DNA of 64,000 bases from Paraburkholderia bannensis NBRC 103871 (GTDB lineage Bacteria > Pseudomonadota > Gammaproteobacteria > Burkholderiales > Burkholderiaceae), in assembly GCF_000685015.1 (NCBI RefSeq), contig NZ_BAYA01000032.1, positions 1-64,000 of the forward strand. The letters are read 5' to 3'. The notes beneath the pieces are model-generated. The model worked only from the letters and a program-made list of their open reading frames with translations. It made no database searches and was not told the DNA's origin. Made by a program: the position numbers and the translations under genes. How positions within the stretch are numbered: the first letter of the stretch is position 1; each line of letters starts with the position of its first letter. This document shows, one piece after another, positions 34,492-42,074 of the stretch.

Positions 34492-36843
34492 ATGACCATT
34501 CGTCACCGCATCACGCTACTCATCGTCCTGATGTTCGTCGCGCTGTCCGCCATTGGCGGCTACGCGGTCTATCAGACGCGCCGCAGTGCCACCGATGTTC
34601 ACCAGGTCACGCAGGGCGTCGTGCCCAGTGCGCTGGCGTCTTCCGATCTCGTCTCGCTCGTCAAGGACGTGCAGCTTGCGACCATGACGCTGGTCTACGC
34701 GCCCGACGCGACCACCGCGCAACTCGCGCAGGACGATCTCAAGAAGAAGGAAACCGCGCTGCGCGCCGCGCTCGACGTGCAGAAGCAGGCTGCCGCGAGC
34801 CACGCGCAGGACGGCCTCGTCGCGCAGGCGCAGGAAAGCATCACGAATTATTTCAACGCGATCGACGACACCGCGAAGATGAAGGCGGCCGGCAAGAACG
34901 AGCTGGCGCAGGCCTATCTGTTCGCCAACGTCGCGCAGTATCGCGATGAGCTCGAAGGCATCGTCACGACGATGCGCGTCGAGAAGAACCGCCAGAAAGA
35001 CGACGCCATCAACGCGCTCAACGGCATGCTCGACACGACCACGAGCGCCATTGCCGGCGTGACGGGCGGCGCCGTCGTGCTGCTCACGGCCATCGGCCTG
35101 CTGCTGTATCGCCAGATCACGCGCCCGCTTTCGCGCATGCAGGAAGAGATGAGCGAGATCGCGACGAAGCAGGACTTCACGCGCCGCGTGCCAGTGGGCC
35201 GCATGGACGAGATCGGCCATTCGATCGTCGCGTTCAACGGCATGATCGAGAAGATCCAGCACAGCTCTGCGCAGCTCAAGCGCAAGACCGCCGACATTCA
35301 GGCGATGTTGCAGAACATGCAGCAGGGCATTCTGACGATCGTTGAAGGCGCAACCATCCACAACGAATATTCGGCCTATCTGGAAGCGATTTTCGAAACC
35401 AGTGAAATCGCGGGCCGTTCGCTGATGGATCTCGTGTTCTCGGACACGGAACTGGACGCCGACACGCTGTCGCAGATCGACGCCGCCGTGCATGCGTGCC
35501 TGGGCGAAGACGACGTGAACTTCGCGTTCAACCAGCACCTGCTCGTGAACGAAGTTACGCGCACCATGCCCGACGGCCGCAAGAAGGTGCTCGACCTGAG
35601 CTGGTCGGCGATCACCGACGAAAATGATGTCGTTGTGCGCCTGATGCTCTGCGTGCGCGACGTGACCGAGCTGCGCGAACTCGCGGCGGAAGCGGGCGAG
35701 CAGAAGCGCCGCCTGCAGATGATCGGCGAAATCCTTGCGGTCAGCGAAGAGAAGTTCCACAACTTCGTTGAAGGCGCAACGGGTTTCATCCACGAGAACG
35801 AGCGCATCATTCGCCAGCACGATTGCGCGGACATGGGCGCAATCGACGCGCTGTTCCGCAACATGCATACCATCAAGGGCAACGCGCGCACCTACAGCCT
35901 CCAGCATCTCACGGGCGTCGTGCACGAAGTCGAGCAGCGCTACGACGCGCTGCGCCGCGAAGACACCAGCCATGCGTGGGATCAACAGGCGCTTATCGAC
36001 GACCTCCATCGTGTGCGCGAAGCGGTCGATCACTACGCAACGCTCAACGAAGTCAGCCTTGGACGCGGCACGCGCACGAAGGACGAGCGCATCGCCATCG
36101 GCCGCGACCAGATCGACGCGAGCCTGGCGCTGCTGGACGGCGCGAACGGCGACGACCTCGGCTCGCTGCGTGCGATGCGCGACGAATTGCGCAGCATGCT
36201 GAGCGGCATCGGCACGGAAACGGTGGAAAGCGCGCTGGCCGGTGTGGTCGACTCGCTGCCGTCGCTTGCGCAGGAGCTAGGCAAGGTTGCGCCGGTCGTG
36301 CGTATCGACGATGGCGGTTACCGTCTGCGCGGCGAAGCGGCCGGCACGGTCAGCGACGTCTTCACGCACCTGCTGCGCAACTCGCTCGATCACGGCATTG
36401 AAACGCCGGAGCAACGCCGTGCACAGGGCAAGGACGAAGCCGGCCATATCGACGTCAAGCTGGGCGTGACTGAAGGCGCGCTGCGTATTGCGCTCGCCGA
36501 CGATGGGCGCGGCCTTGCGCTCGCTCGCATTCGCGGCATTGCGGCGGAACGCGGCTGGCTTGCCGCCGACGAAACGATTGGCGACGACGCGGTGGCGGCG
36601 TTTATTTTCCGCGCGGGCTTTTCGACGGCACATAGCGTGACCGAGGTGTCGGGTCGTGGCGTGGGCATGGACGCGGTGCGCGACTTCCTCGAACGCGAAG
36701 GCGGCCGCATCGAACTGCGCTTCACCGATAACCGCGAAGGCGCCGATTATCGGCACTTCGAAACAATCGTCTATCTGCCGCAGACCTGTGCAGTCGCAGC
36801 CGCACCTGCACGCCCGGCAATTCAAGAGGAAGCGCTGGCATAG
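34492..36843 (+). CDS. Membrane-bound CheA-like histidine kinase with HAMP, PAS-like and HPt domains
   Basis: 783-aa hybrid. TM1 is near residues 7-27, a helical periplasmic sensor spans 28-185, TM2 is near 186-207, HAMP 207-258, a PAS-like region about 265-395, and an HPt domain about 415-520 with phospho-acceptor His459 in MHTIKGNART. A CheA-type ATPase ends the protein: N box HLLRNSLDHGIE (626-637), DDGRG (670-674), GRGVGMDAV (721-729). There is no CheW-like (P5) domain. It appears to sense a periplasmic or membrane signal directly and pass phosphate through its own HPt. It heads a five-gene operon; downstream spacing is 18 bases. Confidence 0.85.
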   Translation: MTIRHRITLLIVLMFVALSAIGGYAVYQTRRSATDVHQVTQGVVPSALASSDLVSLVKDVQLATMTLVYAPDATTAQLAQDDLKKKETALRAALDVQKQAAASHAQDGLVAQAQESITNYFNAIDDTAKMKAAGKNELAQAYLFANVAQYRDELEGIVTTMRVEKNRQKDDAINALNGMLDTTTSAIAGVTGGAVVLLTAIGLLLYRQITRPLSRMQEEMSEIATKQDFTRRVPVGRMDEIGHSIVAFNGMIEKIQHSSAQLKRKTADIQAMLQNMQQGILTIVEGATIHNEYSAYLEAIFETSEIAGRSLMDLVFSDTELDADTLSQIDAAVHACLGEDDVNFAFNQHLLVNEVTRTMPDGRKKVLDLSWSAITDENDVVVRLMLCVRDVTELRELAAEAGEQKRRLQMIGEILAVSEEKFHNFVEGATGFIHENERIIRQHDCADMGAIDALFRNMHTIKGNARTYSLQHLTGVVHEVEQRYDALRREDTSHAWDQQALIDDLHRVREAVDHYATLNEVSLGRGTRTKDERIAIGRDQIDASLALLDGANGDDLGSLRAMRDELRSMLSGIGTETVESALAGVVDSLPSLAQELGKVAPVVRIDDGGYRLRGEAAGTVSDVFTHLLRNSLDHGIETPEQRRAQGKDEAGHIDVKLGVTEGALRIALADDGRGLALARIRGIAAERGWLAADETIGDDAVAAFIFRAGFSTAHSVTEVSGRGVGMDAVRDFLEREGGRIELRFTDNREGADYRHFETIVYLPQTCAVAAAPARPAIQEEALA

Positions 36844-36861
36844 CGCGCAGCGGGGGATGAC

Positions 36862-37608
36862 GTGGTGTTTCCGTATTTGATTGGCGCGGTGGCGGGTTTC
36901 GCGGTGGCGGCGCTGTGCGCCATCGTGTTGCGCCTGCGCGCGCGTAGCCTGGCGAATGACGCGGTGCTCGCATTGCAGGACGCGCATGCCGAAGCGCTCG
37001 CGAACGCCGAAGCGCGCCTGCAGGTCGCACAGGACAGCGCGGCGAACGAGCAAGAGGATCTGGCGGTGCAGATCGATTCGCTGCGTGCGGATCTCGCGCA
37101 ACGCCGCATGGTGGCCGACGCGATGGAAGCGACGCTGGCCGCCGAGCGCGCGCGCAACACCGACGCGCTGCATCGCATCGAGCGCATTGCCACCGAGGCC
37201 GCGCGCCTCAAGCAGATGTCGGTGACGTTCGAGCGCTGGCACGAGCAGATGATCTCGCTGATGTCGCAGAACCACGACATGCACCAGAAGAACCAGGAGC
37301 TGTCGTCGATCGTGAGCCACGTGCTGATCGTGTCGCTGAATGCGTCGATCGAAGCGGCGCGCGCGGGATCGGCGGGACGCGGCTTCTCGATCGTGGCGGG
37401 CGAAGTGCGCACGCTGGCGACGCGCTCGCAGGAACTGTCCAAGAGCTACCGCGACAGCCTGCATCGCAACGACCTCATCACGACGGCGACGTTCCAGGAC
37501 ATTCAGGCGGGCGGCAAGATGATCGCCGCGTCGCTGGCGAGCGTCGAATCGCTCTCGCAGCAGTTGCGCGCGGAACTGGGCGAAGCGCGCGCCGAGGCGC
37601 TCGCATGA
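36862..37608 (+). CDS. Membrane-anchored, chemoreceptor-tip-like coiled-coil protein
   Basis: 248-aa protein with one N-terminal TM helix (about 4-26) and no periplasmic sensor. A coiled coil (about 30-150) leads to a hairpin resembling the signalling tip of chemoreceptors: IVSLNASIEAARAGSAGRGF (156-175) and IVAGEVRTLATRSQELS. The usual IAFQTN-type residues before the turn are IVSHVL here, and no methylation helices or CheR/CheB tail are seen. It starts with GTG 36862 after GGGGGATGAC; the end overlaps the next start as ATGA. It probably scaffolds the upstream kinase (inference). Confidence 0.75.
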   Translation: MVFPYLIGAVAGFAVAALCAIVLRLRARSLANDAVLALQDAHAEALANAEARLQVAQDSAANEQEDLAVQIDSLRADLAQRRMVADAMEATLAAERARNTDALHRIERIATEAARLKQMSVTFERWHEQMISLMSQNHDMHQKNQELSSIVSHVLIVSLNASIEAARAGSAGRGFSIVAGEVRTLATRSQELSKSYRDSLHRNDLITTATFQDIQAGGKMIAASLASVESLSQQLRAELGEARAEALA

Positions 37609-38135
37609 TCGGCACGCACGCGCAGGACAGCTTCGAGCGGATCTTCTTCGGCGCGGCGCGCACGCGCCTCGTCAGCGATCCGCAGCATGCCTGCGAAATC
37701 ACGCCTGCCGCGAACGATGTCGCGCAGGGCGAACATGTGGTCGTGCTGACGATTTCGTCGATGCAGTTCCGGATACTGCTGTTGCTGCATGTGAAGGATG
37801 ACGAAGCAACGCGCGACTACTACGCGGGCGATGGCGAGCGCACGGTGCTGGACACGTTCATGGAATTCGGCAACCTGTGTTGCGGATCGATGAACCAGCA
37901 ACTGGTCGAGCATTTCCCCGATCTGGGCATGTCGACGCCGTATTCGCTCGGCAGCCAGTGCTTGCCGTATCTGCGCGAACTGAAGCCGGACAGCGTGAAA
38001 TCGTATGCGCTCACATTGGACGGACGCGTGCGGCTGGGCGCGACGCTGTGCATCTGCACGCATGCGCCGCTCGATTTCATCGCGGTTGAACTGGTTGGCG
38101 AGCACGAAAGCGCTGGCGAACTCGAATTGTTTTAA
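37605..38135 (+). CDS. CheC/CheX-type phosphatase domain protein
   Basis: 176-aa cytoplasmic protein, probably a CheY-P phosphatase. The CheC/CheX catalytic signature E-x-x-N is present as MEFGNLCCGSMNQQ (Glu87, Asn90), within an alpha/beta frame. It ends ESAGELELF, a tail repeated at the end of the product of the next gene. The start overlaps the previous stop by 4 bases. Family assignment rests on the motif and on the neighbours; overall similarity to known CheX is low. Confidence 0.68.
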   Translation: MIGTHAQDSFERIFFGAARTRLVSDPQHACEITPAANDVAQGEHVVVLTISSMQFRILLLLHVKDDEATRDYYAGDGERTVLDTFMEFGNLCCGSMNQQLVEHFPDLGMSTPYSLGSQCLPYLRELKPDSVKSYALTLDGRVRLGATLCICTHAPLDFIAVELVGEHESAGELELF

Positions 38136-38195
38136 ACGGATCTTCTGGGTAGCAAGCGCAGAGAATGCGCAGGAAACACGCAGGAAAGCCAACGC

Positions 38196-39185
38196 ATGAA
38201 CACGAACCAGCCAGTCAGCAAGATTTTGCTGCTGGAAAACGATAGTACCCGCGCTGACGCGCTCGAAGCCTTCGGTGCCGCGCATCAGCTCGTGTGCGTG
38301 CCGGTGCGGCGCGAAGCGCTGGCGGCGGCGCTGCAGACGCATTACGACCTGGGCGGCGTGCTGCTCGGCGAGGATTTCGGCGGCTCGCGCGAAGCCGCAG
38401 CGGCGGTGGCTGTCGCGCTCGAAGTGGAGCGCCCGGAGTTGCCGATCCTGCTGCGCCGCGCATCGCGCGACGACGCCGACGACGCATTGCCGGAAGCGCT
38501 GCGCCGCGTGCCGCGCGCAAGCTGGTACGAGGACGAACCCGAGTCGCTGCTTGCCGCGCTCGACGCGCATGTGTTCTCGCACGAGTATCCGGATCCGCTC
38601 GTCGACGGCATCACCGACATGACGTTCGGTCGGCTGCGCGGCCTGTTTCCGGGCCTCGACGTGAACTGGGATACGCCGAGCGTCGTGCGCGATCGCATTA
38701 TCTTCGGCGAAGTGCTGACCTTGATTCCGATTGAGACGGCATGGTGCCGCGGCTGGCTGCTCATGCAGACCGAGGAAGCGCCGCTGATCGAACTGCTGCC
38801 GCCGCGCGCGGGCCGCGACGAAGCGAGCGATTTCCGCGACGTCAACGGCGTGCTGGGCGAGCTGACGAACCTCGTGTGGGGCGCGTTCCGCAACCGCTAC
38901 CTGGGCAACGCGAGCAACGCCGGTGAAGGCGGTGCGAGCCGCGCGCAGGTGCAGGTGCCGCTGCTCATCAACCATCGGCGGCGCTACCTGTCGTTTGGCT
39001 CGGACAATCCGCAGCTTTGCATCAAATATCGCCTCACGTGTCCCACGACGGGCCGCGAGGTGGTGATCGACCAGCGTTTCGTATTCAGCCTTGGCTGGTC
39101 GCGCGAGGGTTTCGACGAGACGGCGGCACAAGCCGCGGCCGCCGCCGAAGTGGAGCAGGCGAGCGGCGAACTCGAACTGTTTTAA
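38196..39185 (+). CDS. Degenerate receiver fused to CheC/CheX-type phosphatase domain
   Basis: 329-aa protein. Residues 8-127 fold like a receiver (KILLLENDSTRADALEAF, LGGVLLGEDFGG, LPILLRRAS) but lack the phospho-acceptor: the LLD position is LLG (Gly58), the acid pair is E-N (14-15) and the conserved Lys is absent. Residues 130-310 hold a CheC/CheX-like domain with VLGELTNLVWGAF (Glu222, Asn225). It ends QASGELELF, like the preceding protein. AGGAAAGCCAACG precedes ATG 38196. It may be a phosphatase whose dead receiver mediates docking (inference). Confidence 0.7.
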   Translation: MNTNQPVSKILLLENDSTRADALEAFGAAHQLVCVPVRREALAAALQTHYDLGGVLLGEDFGGSREAAAAVAVALEVERPELPILLRRASRDDADDALPEALRRVPRASWYEDEPESLLAALDAHVFSHEYPDPLVDGITDMTFGRLRGLFPGLDVNWDTPSVVRDRIIFGEVLTLIPIETAWCRGWLLMQTEEAPLIELLPPRAGRDEASDFRDVNGVLGELTNLVWGAFRNRYLGNASNAGEGGASRAQVQVPLLINHRRRYLSFGSDNPQLCIKYRLTCPTTGREVVIDQRFVFSLGWSREGFDETAAQAAAAAEVEQASGELELF

Positions 39186-39235
39186 CGAACGATTTTGATA
39201 GGCGCGCCAGGCAAGGCGCGAAGGAAAGAGACAAC

Positions 39236-39601
39236 ATGGCAAAGATTCTGGTGGTGGACGATTCGAGCACCGTGCGCGACGAAGTAGCGGGCTTTCTGCG
39301 CAAGAACGGTCTGGACGTGGACACGGCGGTGGACGGCAAGGACGGTCTTGCGAAGCTGAAGGCCAATCCGGGCGTGAAGCTCGTGGTGAGCGACGTGAAC
39401 ATGCCGAACATGGACGGCCTCACGATGGTCGAGAAGATCCGCAGCGAACTGGCGAACACGGCGGTGAACGTGGTGATGCTGACGACGGAAAGCAGCCCGG
39501 CGATGAAGGAGCGCGGCAAGGCGGCCGGCGTGCGCGGCTGGATCGTGAAGCCGTTCAAGGGTGAGGCGGTGCTGGAGACGTTCCGCAAGCTGGCGGGTTA
39601 A
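39236..39601 (+). CDS. CheY-like single-domain response regulator
   Basis: 121-aa stand-alone receiver. All catalytic residues are present: acid pair Asp8/Asp9 (VVDDSS), phospho-acceptor Asp53 (SDVNMPNMDG), switch Thr in MLTTESS and Lys105 (VKPF). It has no output domain. ATG 39236 has AAGGAAAGAGACAAC upstream. As the last gene of the operon it is the likely phosphate acceptor from His459 of the kinase and the substrate of the two CheC/CheX-like proteins. Its output target (flagellar motor, another protein) is unknown. Confidence 0.9.
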   Translation: MAKILVVDDSSTVRDEVAGFLRKNGLDVDTAVDGKDGLAKLKANPGVKLVVSDVNMPNMDGLTMVEKIRSELANTAVNVVMLTTESSPAMKERGKAAGVRGWIVKPFKGEAVLETFRKLAG

Positions 39602-39907
39602 TCGACGCGGCGGGGTAGGGCGTTGTTCTGGCTGGGCTTTGCCTGGCTGGATTGAGGGTGGTGGTTGGGAAAAGGCTGATCCGGGTTTCGGGTTGGCCTT
39701 TTTTGTTTTTCAGAATTGTTTAGTGATTTTGTTGGTCGACGTGAAATTCTATTTTCTATTTAATATTTATCAAATCAGAATTTACTGATTTTCTTGTCCT
39801 CCATTGTTCGGCGAGGATGTTTCGTGAGGAGGCAGTCAAGCTCTTGCGCCTCCGCCCAGCCAATATCAGTTGACTGATTGTTGTCGAGTTATGGAGGAAG
39901 CGAAATC
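39602..39907. other. Intergenic region leading into the PAAR island
   Basis: This 306-base gap starts with the operon terminator and then turns AT-rich (from about 39715 TTTAGTGATTTTG to 39805), marking a compositional boundary to the lower-GC genes that follow. No promoter could be fixed. Confidence 0.5.
39670..39710 (+). terminator. Rho-independent terminator of the signalling operon
   Basis: AAAAGGC and GCCTTTT pair around an imperfect inner stem (ATCCGGGTTTCGGGT), followed by TTTTGTTTTT. It lies about 70 bases after the receiver gene. Confidence 0.65.
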
Positions 39908-40456
39908 ATGCGACGTCGAATTGCTGTCGTTGGCGATATATTGAGTACGAGTGGTAGCGTGGTCGAGTATCCAATCGCCATGAGTGTAAGTTTCTATGGG
40001 CATCAGCCCGCGTTAATCGGTGGTGACGCGTTCTGCGAAATCTGCAGCAGCATGGGGCAGATTATTAAGGCAGGCGGTATGAATCGTCGTTTCGTGAAAG
40101 ATCGCGAGATTGCGCTCGATGGCGACCAGGTGGTGTGTAAGTGCTCCGAGCCACCTCAGATCGTTGCACTGCTGGCGCGAGAAACGTGGCATGAAGATCA
40201 GTCGGCACCGGCTTTGGTAGAAGCTGCCGATAGAGTTGCAGCGGCATCGGAGAAATTAAAGGTCGAGCATTTCAGCGAACAATTCACCTTAAAAGACGTT
40301 CAGGGTCGTCCACTCGCTGGTGCGCTTTACACGCTAAAGACCTCCACTGGCGTCATGATTCGTGGCGTCACGGACGGCGAAGGGCGTACAGGACGATATA
40401 CAAGCGATGGCGAGCAAATCGTCGCAGTATACCTGGGACACCGGGAGCGAATTTAA
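39908..40456 (+). CDS. PAAR domain protein with C-terminal extension (type VI secretion tip)
   Basis: 182-aa protein. The N-terminal 90 residues are a PAAR-like domain (ILSTSGSVVEY, GHQPALIGGDAFCEICSSMG, GDQVVCKCSEPPQIVA) with cysteine and histidine residues that would bind zinc at the tip of a T6SS spike. After a helix, residues about 122-182 form a small beta domain (FTLKDVQGRPLAGALYTLKT, VTDGEGRTGRY) like those that extend PAAR proteins. ATG 39908 follows GGAGGAAGCGAAATC. The stop overlaps the lysozyme start as TAATG. Codon use is clearly lower in GC than flanking genes. Confidence 0.8.
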   Translation: MRRRIAVVGDILSTSGSVVEYPIAMSVSFYGHQPALIGGDAFCEICSSMGQIIKAGGMNRRFVKDREIALDGDQVVCKCSEPPQIVALLARETWHEDQSAPALVEAADRVAAASEKLKVEHFSEQFTLKDVQGRPLAGALYTLKTSTGVMIRGVTDGEGRTGRYTSDGEQIVAVYLGHRERI

Positions 40457-41031
40457 TGGACGCTCTCTGTGTAGCGACAACCAACACAATTGCGGATTCA
40501 ATTCGAACTGTCTACACCTCACGTCTGTGCAAGCCGTGGAAAATATCGGATGCAGGCCTCTCGTTTCTTGCCCAATGGGAATCAGGCATGCTGAATGGCA
40601 TTAATTTTCAGGGGCACACGGTCGTCGAAGGTTTTATTCTAAAAGCCTATCGCGACAACCGTGGCATACCGACCGTCGCTTGTGGACATCGGATTACTCC
40701 AGTAGACCAAATCGAAGTCGGACAAACCATTTCATTGGAGCGAGCACGAGCGTTCAAACGCCGGGACGTACAGGCTGCGGAGCATCGATTGAATCGGGAT
40801 GTCCGCGTTCCACTTTTTCAGTTCGAATACGACGCAGCAATCAGTATCGTTTTCAATTCCGGCGCCAACGATGGTGCCGACGAACTTGTCAAGAAGCTTA
40901 ACGTCGGTCGTTACGACGATTTGTTCAGCTTCATTTTGAGCTATCGCATTGGCAGCAATCCGGGGCTGCCGCCGCGGCGATACTCGGAAGCTCGCCTTTT
41001 TGCGTCGGGAGTTTATGATGCTTCGCATTGA
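40456..41031 (+). CDS. GH24 (T4-type) lysozyme, probable T6SS muramidase effector
   Basis: 191-aa protein with a phage-type lysozyme domain. The T4 lysozyme triad spacing E-(8)-D-(5)-T is exact: Glu58, Asp67 and Thr73 in VEGFILKAYRDNRGIPTVACGH. The N-terminal 30 residues lack a clear signal peptide, which fits delivery on the PAAR tip rather than Sec export. NSGANDG resembles the family's later helix region. It overlaps the PAAR stop by one base and the next gene by 14. Cutting peptidoglycan of rival cells is the expected role (inference). Confidence 0.82.
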   Translation: MDALCVATTNTIADSIRTVYTSRLCKPWKISDAGLSFLAQWESGMLNGINFQGHTVVEGFILKAYRDNRGIPTVACGHRITPVDQIEVGQTISLERARAFKRRDVQAAEHRLNRDVRVPLFQFEYDAAISIVFNSGANDGADELVKKLNVGRYDDLFSFILSYRIGSNPGLPPRRYSEARLFASGVYDASH

Positions 41032-41428
41032 CCCGCGCCTTGTCGGCGCCATGATCGGCCTGATGCTTTCAGGATTTGTCTGGGGTAAGACCGATCCGGA
41101 ATGTCTGAAGCATCTGGGCGGCGGATATGCCGATGCCGAGTGCTATTCGGGTCTCCGACAAGACGTCGAGGCCCAGAACCAGCAACTCTACAAACGCATC
41201 CGTGGGCAAATCCCGGCTGGCAACTCACATCTCGCGCTGCTTGACTCGTACATGCGAGCACAAGACGAAGCACTGAAATTCTGCGAATTGCAGCGCGACT
41301 CAAGCGCCAGATGGAGTAGCAAACTCGACGGTTCGATGTACCCCGCGCTCTACGAACAGTGCGCCTATGAGCACAGAAAAATCCAGAACAAGTTCCTGAC
41401 CGATTTACTCATGATGGAGCAGGAGTAA
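41018..41428 (+). CDS. LprI-like (DUF1311-type) periplasmic protein, candidate immunity protein
   Basis: 136-aa secreted protein. A signal peptide covers about residues 1-24 (LVGAMIGLMLSGFVWGK). The mature part has four cysteines (PECLK, AECYS, KFCEL, EQCAY) and helical segments, like the lysozyme-inhibitor LprI group. It follows the muramidase gene with a 14-base overlap, so periplasmic self-protection is the natural role (inference). ATG 41018 is favoured over 41015 because GGGAG is better spaced from it. Confidence 0.72.
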   Translation: MLRIDPRLVGAMIGLMLSGFVWGKTDPECLKHLGGGYADAECYSGLRQDVEAQNQQLYKRIRGQIPAGNSHLALLDSYMRAQDEALKFCELQRDSSARWSSKLDGSMYPALYEQCAYEHRKIQNKFLTDLLMMEQE

Positions 41429-41450
41429 CTCCGATCCGAGGCCTGAGACA

Positions 41451-42074
41451 TTGCACTCGATAGTGGCATCGCGAGGCAAAAAAATATCTCGCGCAACGAT
41501 ATCCTTTGCGTTCACGCTTGTGATGTTGTCGATCTGCCCATCGTCCATCGCGTGCACCATCGCCGAGTCAATGGAGACGCGCCTCCCTCTCAATTCCATC
41601 TACCTGGCGAACGACGACAGATTAGCAATCGCGAACATTGTCCTCGAAGCCAGACAGTGGCCTGACGTTGATATACAGGCCGTAGTTATCGCGGGGGCGT
41701 ATGTTGGGGAAAAAAACGTCGAGAAGCTGAAAAGCGAGCGAGGCGCAATTGTCAGCACCTATCTGGTTCAATTGGGTATCAAGCCGCAGAATATCTTGAT
41801 CGAGTTGAAGACGCTAACCGATCAGATGGTGAAGAACGACGACGGCACTTTAAATCTCCATCAGATCTCGATTGAACTCGTTCCGTTGTGTAACGGTGGT
41901 TGCGAGAAACTCTGCAACGATCCACGCGTGACGCCGAAGAGTCGCGCGATCCAGTACCTAAGGGCGTTCGGCACGCTAGACCCTGCTTCGGCAGGGTGTT
42001 TGTTTGAGGCGGCGCGGCGTTGCCTGAAGTGCCCCTTATCCGGCCCTTCCCCTCCCCAACCCCCACTGCGATAA
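41451..42074 (+). CDS. OmpA-like periplasmic protein of the PAAR island (TTG start, C-terminus uncertain)
   Basis: 207-aa open frame. A signal peptide is visible (ISFAFTLVMLSICPSSIA, then Cys35). Residues about 45-145 resemble the OmpA peptidoglycan-binding fold: DDRLAIANIVLEARQWPDVD, VVIAGAYVGE, LKSERGAIVSTYLVQLGIKP, VKNDDG. The start is probably TTG 41451 with GAGG upstream; no ATG fits. The last 35 residues run through a terminator-like hairpin at 41981-41996 and look non-native (PSPPQPPLR), so the true C-terminus may have been lost or frame-shifted. A second immunity or anchoring factor is possible. Confidence 0.6.
   Translation: MHSIVASRGKKISRATISFAFTLVMLSICPSSIACTIAESMETRLPLNSIYLANDDRLAIANIVLEARQWPDVDIQAVVIAGAYVGEKNVEKLKSERGAIVSTYLVQLGIKPQNILIELKTLTDQMVKNDDGTLNLHQISIELVPLCNGGCEKLCNDPRVTPKSRAIQYLRAFGTLDPASAGCLFEAARRCLKCPLSGPSPPQPPLR
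41979..42005 (+). terminator. Terminator-like hairpin inside the end of the OmpA-like frame
   Basis: CCCTGC-TTCG-GCAGGG followed by TGTTTGTTT. A stable UUCG tetraloop and T-rich tail fit an intrinsic terminator for the PAAR island, although the open frame continues through it for 23 codons. Confidence 0.55.

Noticed and set aside
38109-38135. ELELF tail as a sliding-clamp-binding motif (QLSLF type).
   Set aside because: The first Gln is missing and the protein context is chemotaxis-like; a docking tag within the signalling pathway is simpler.
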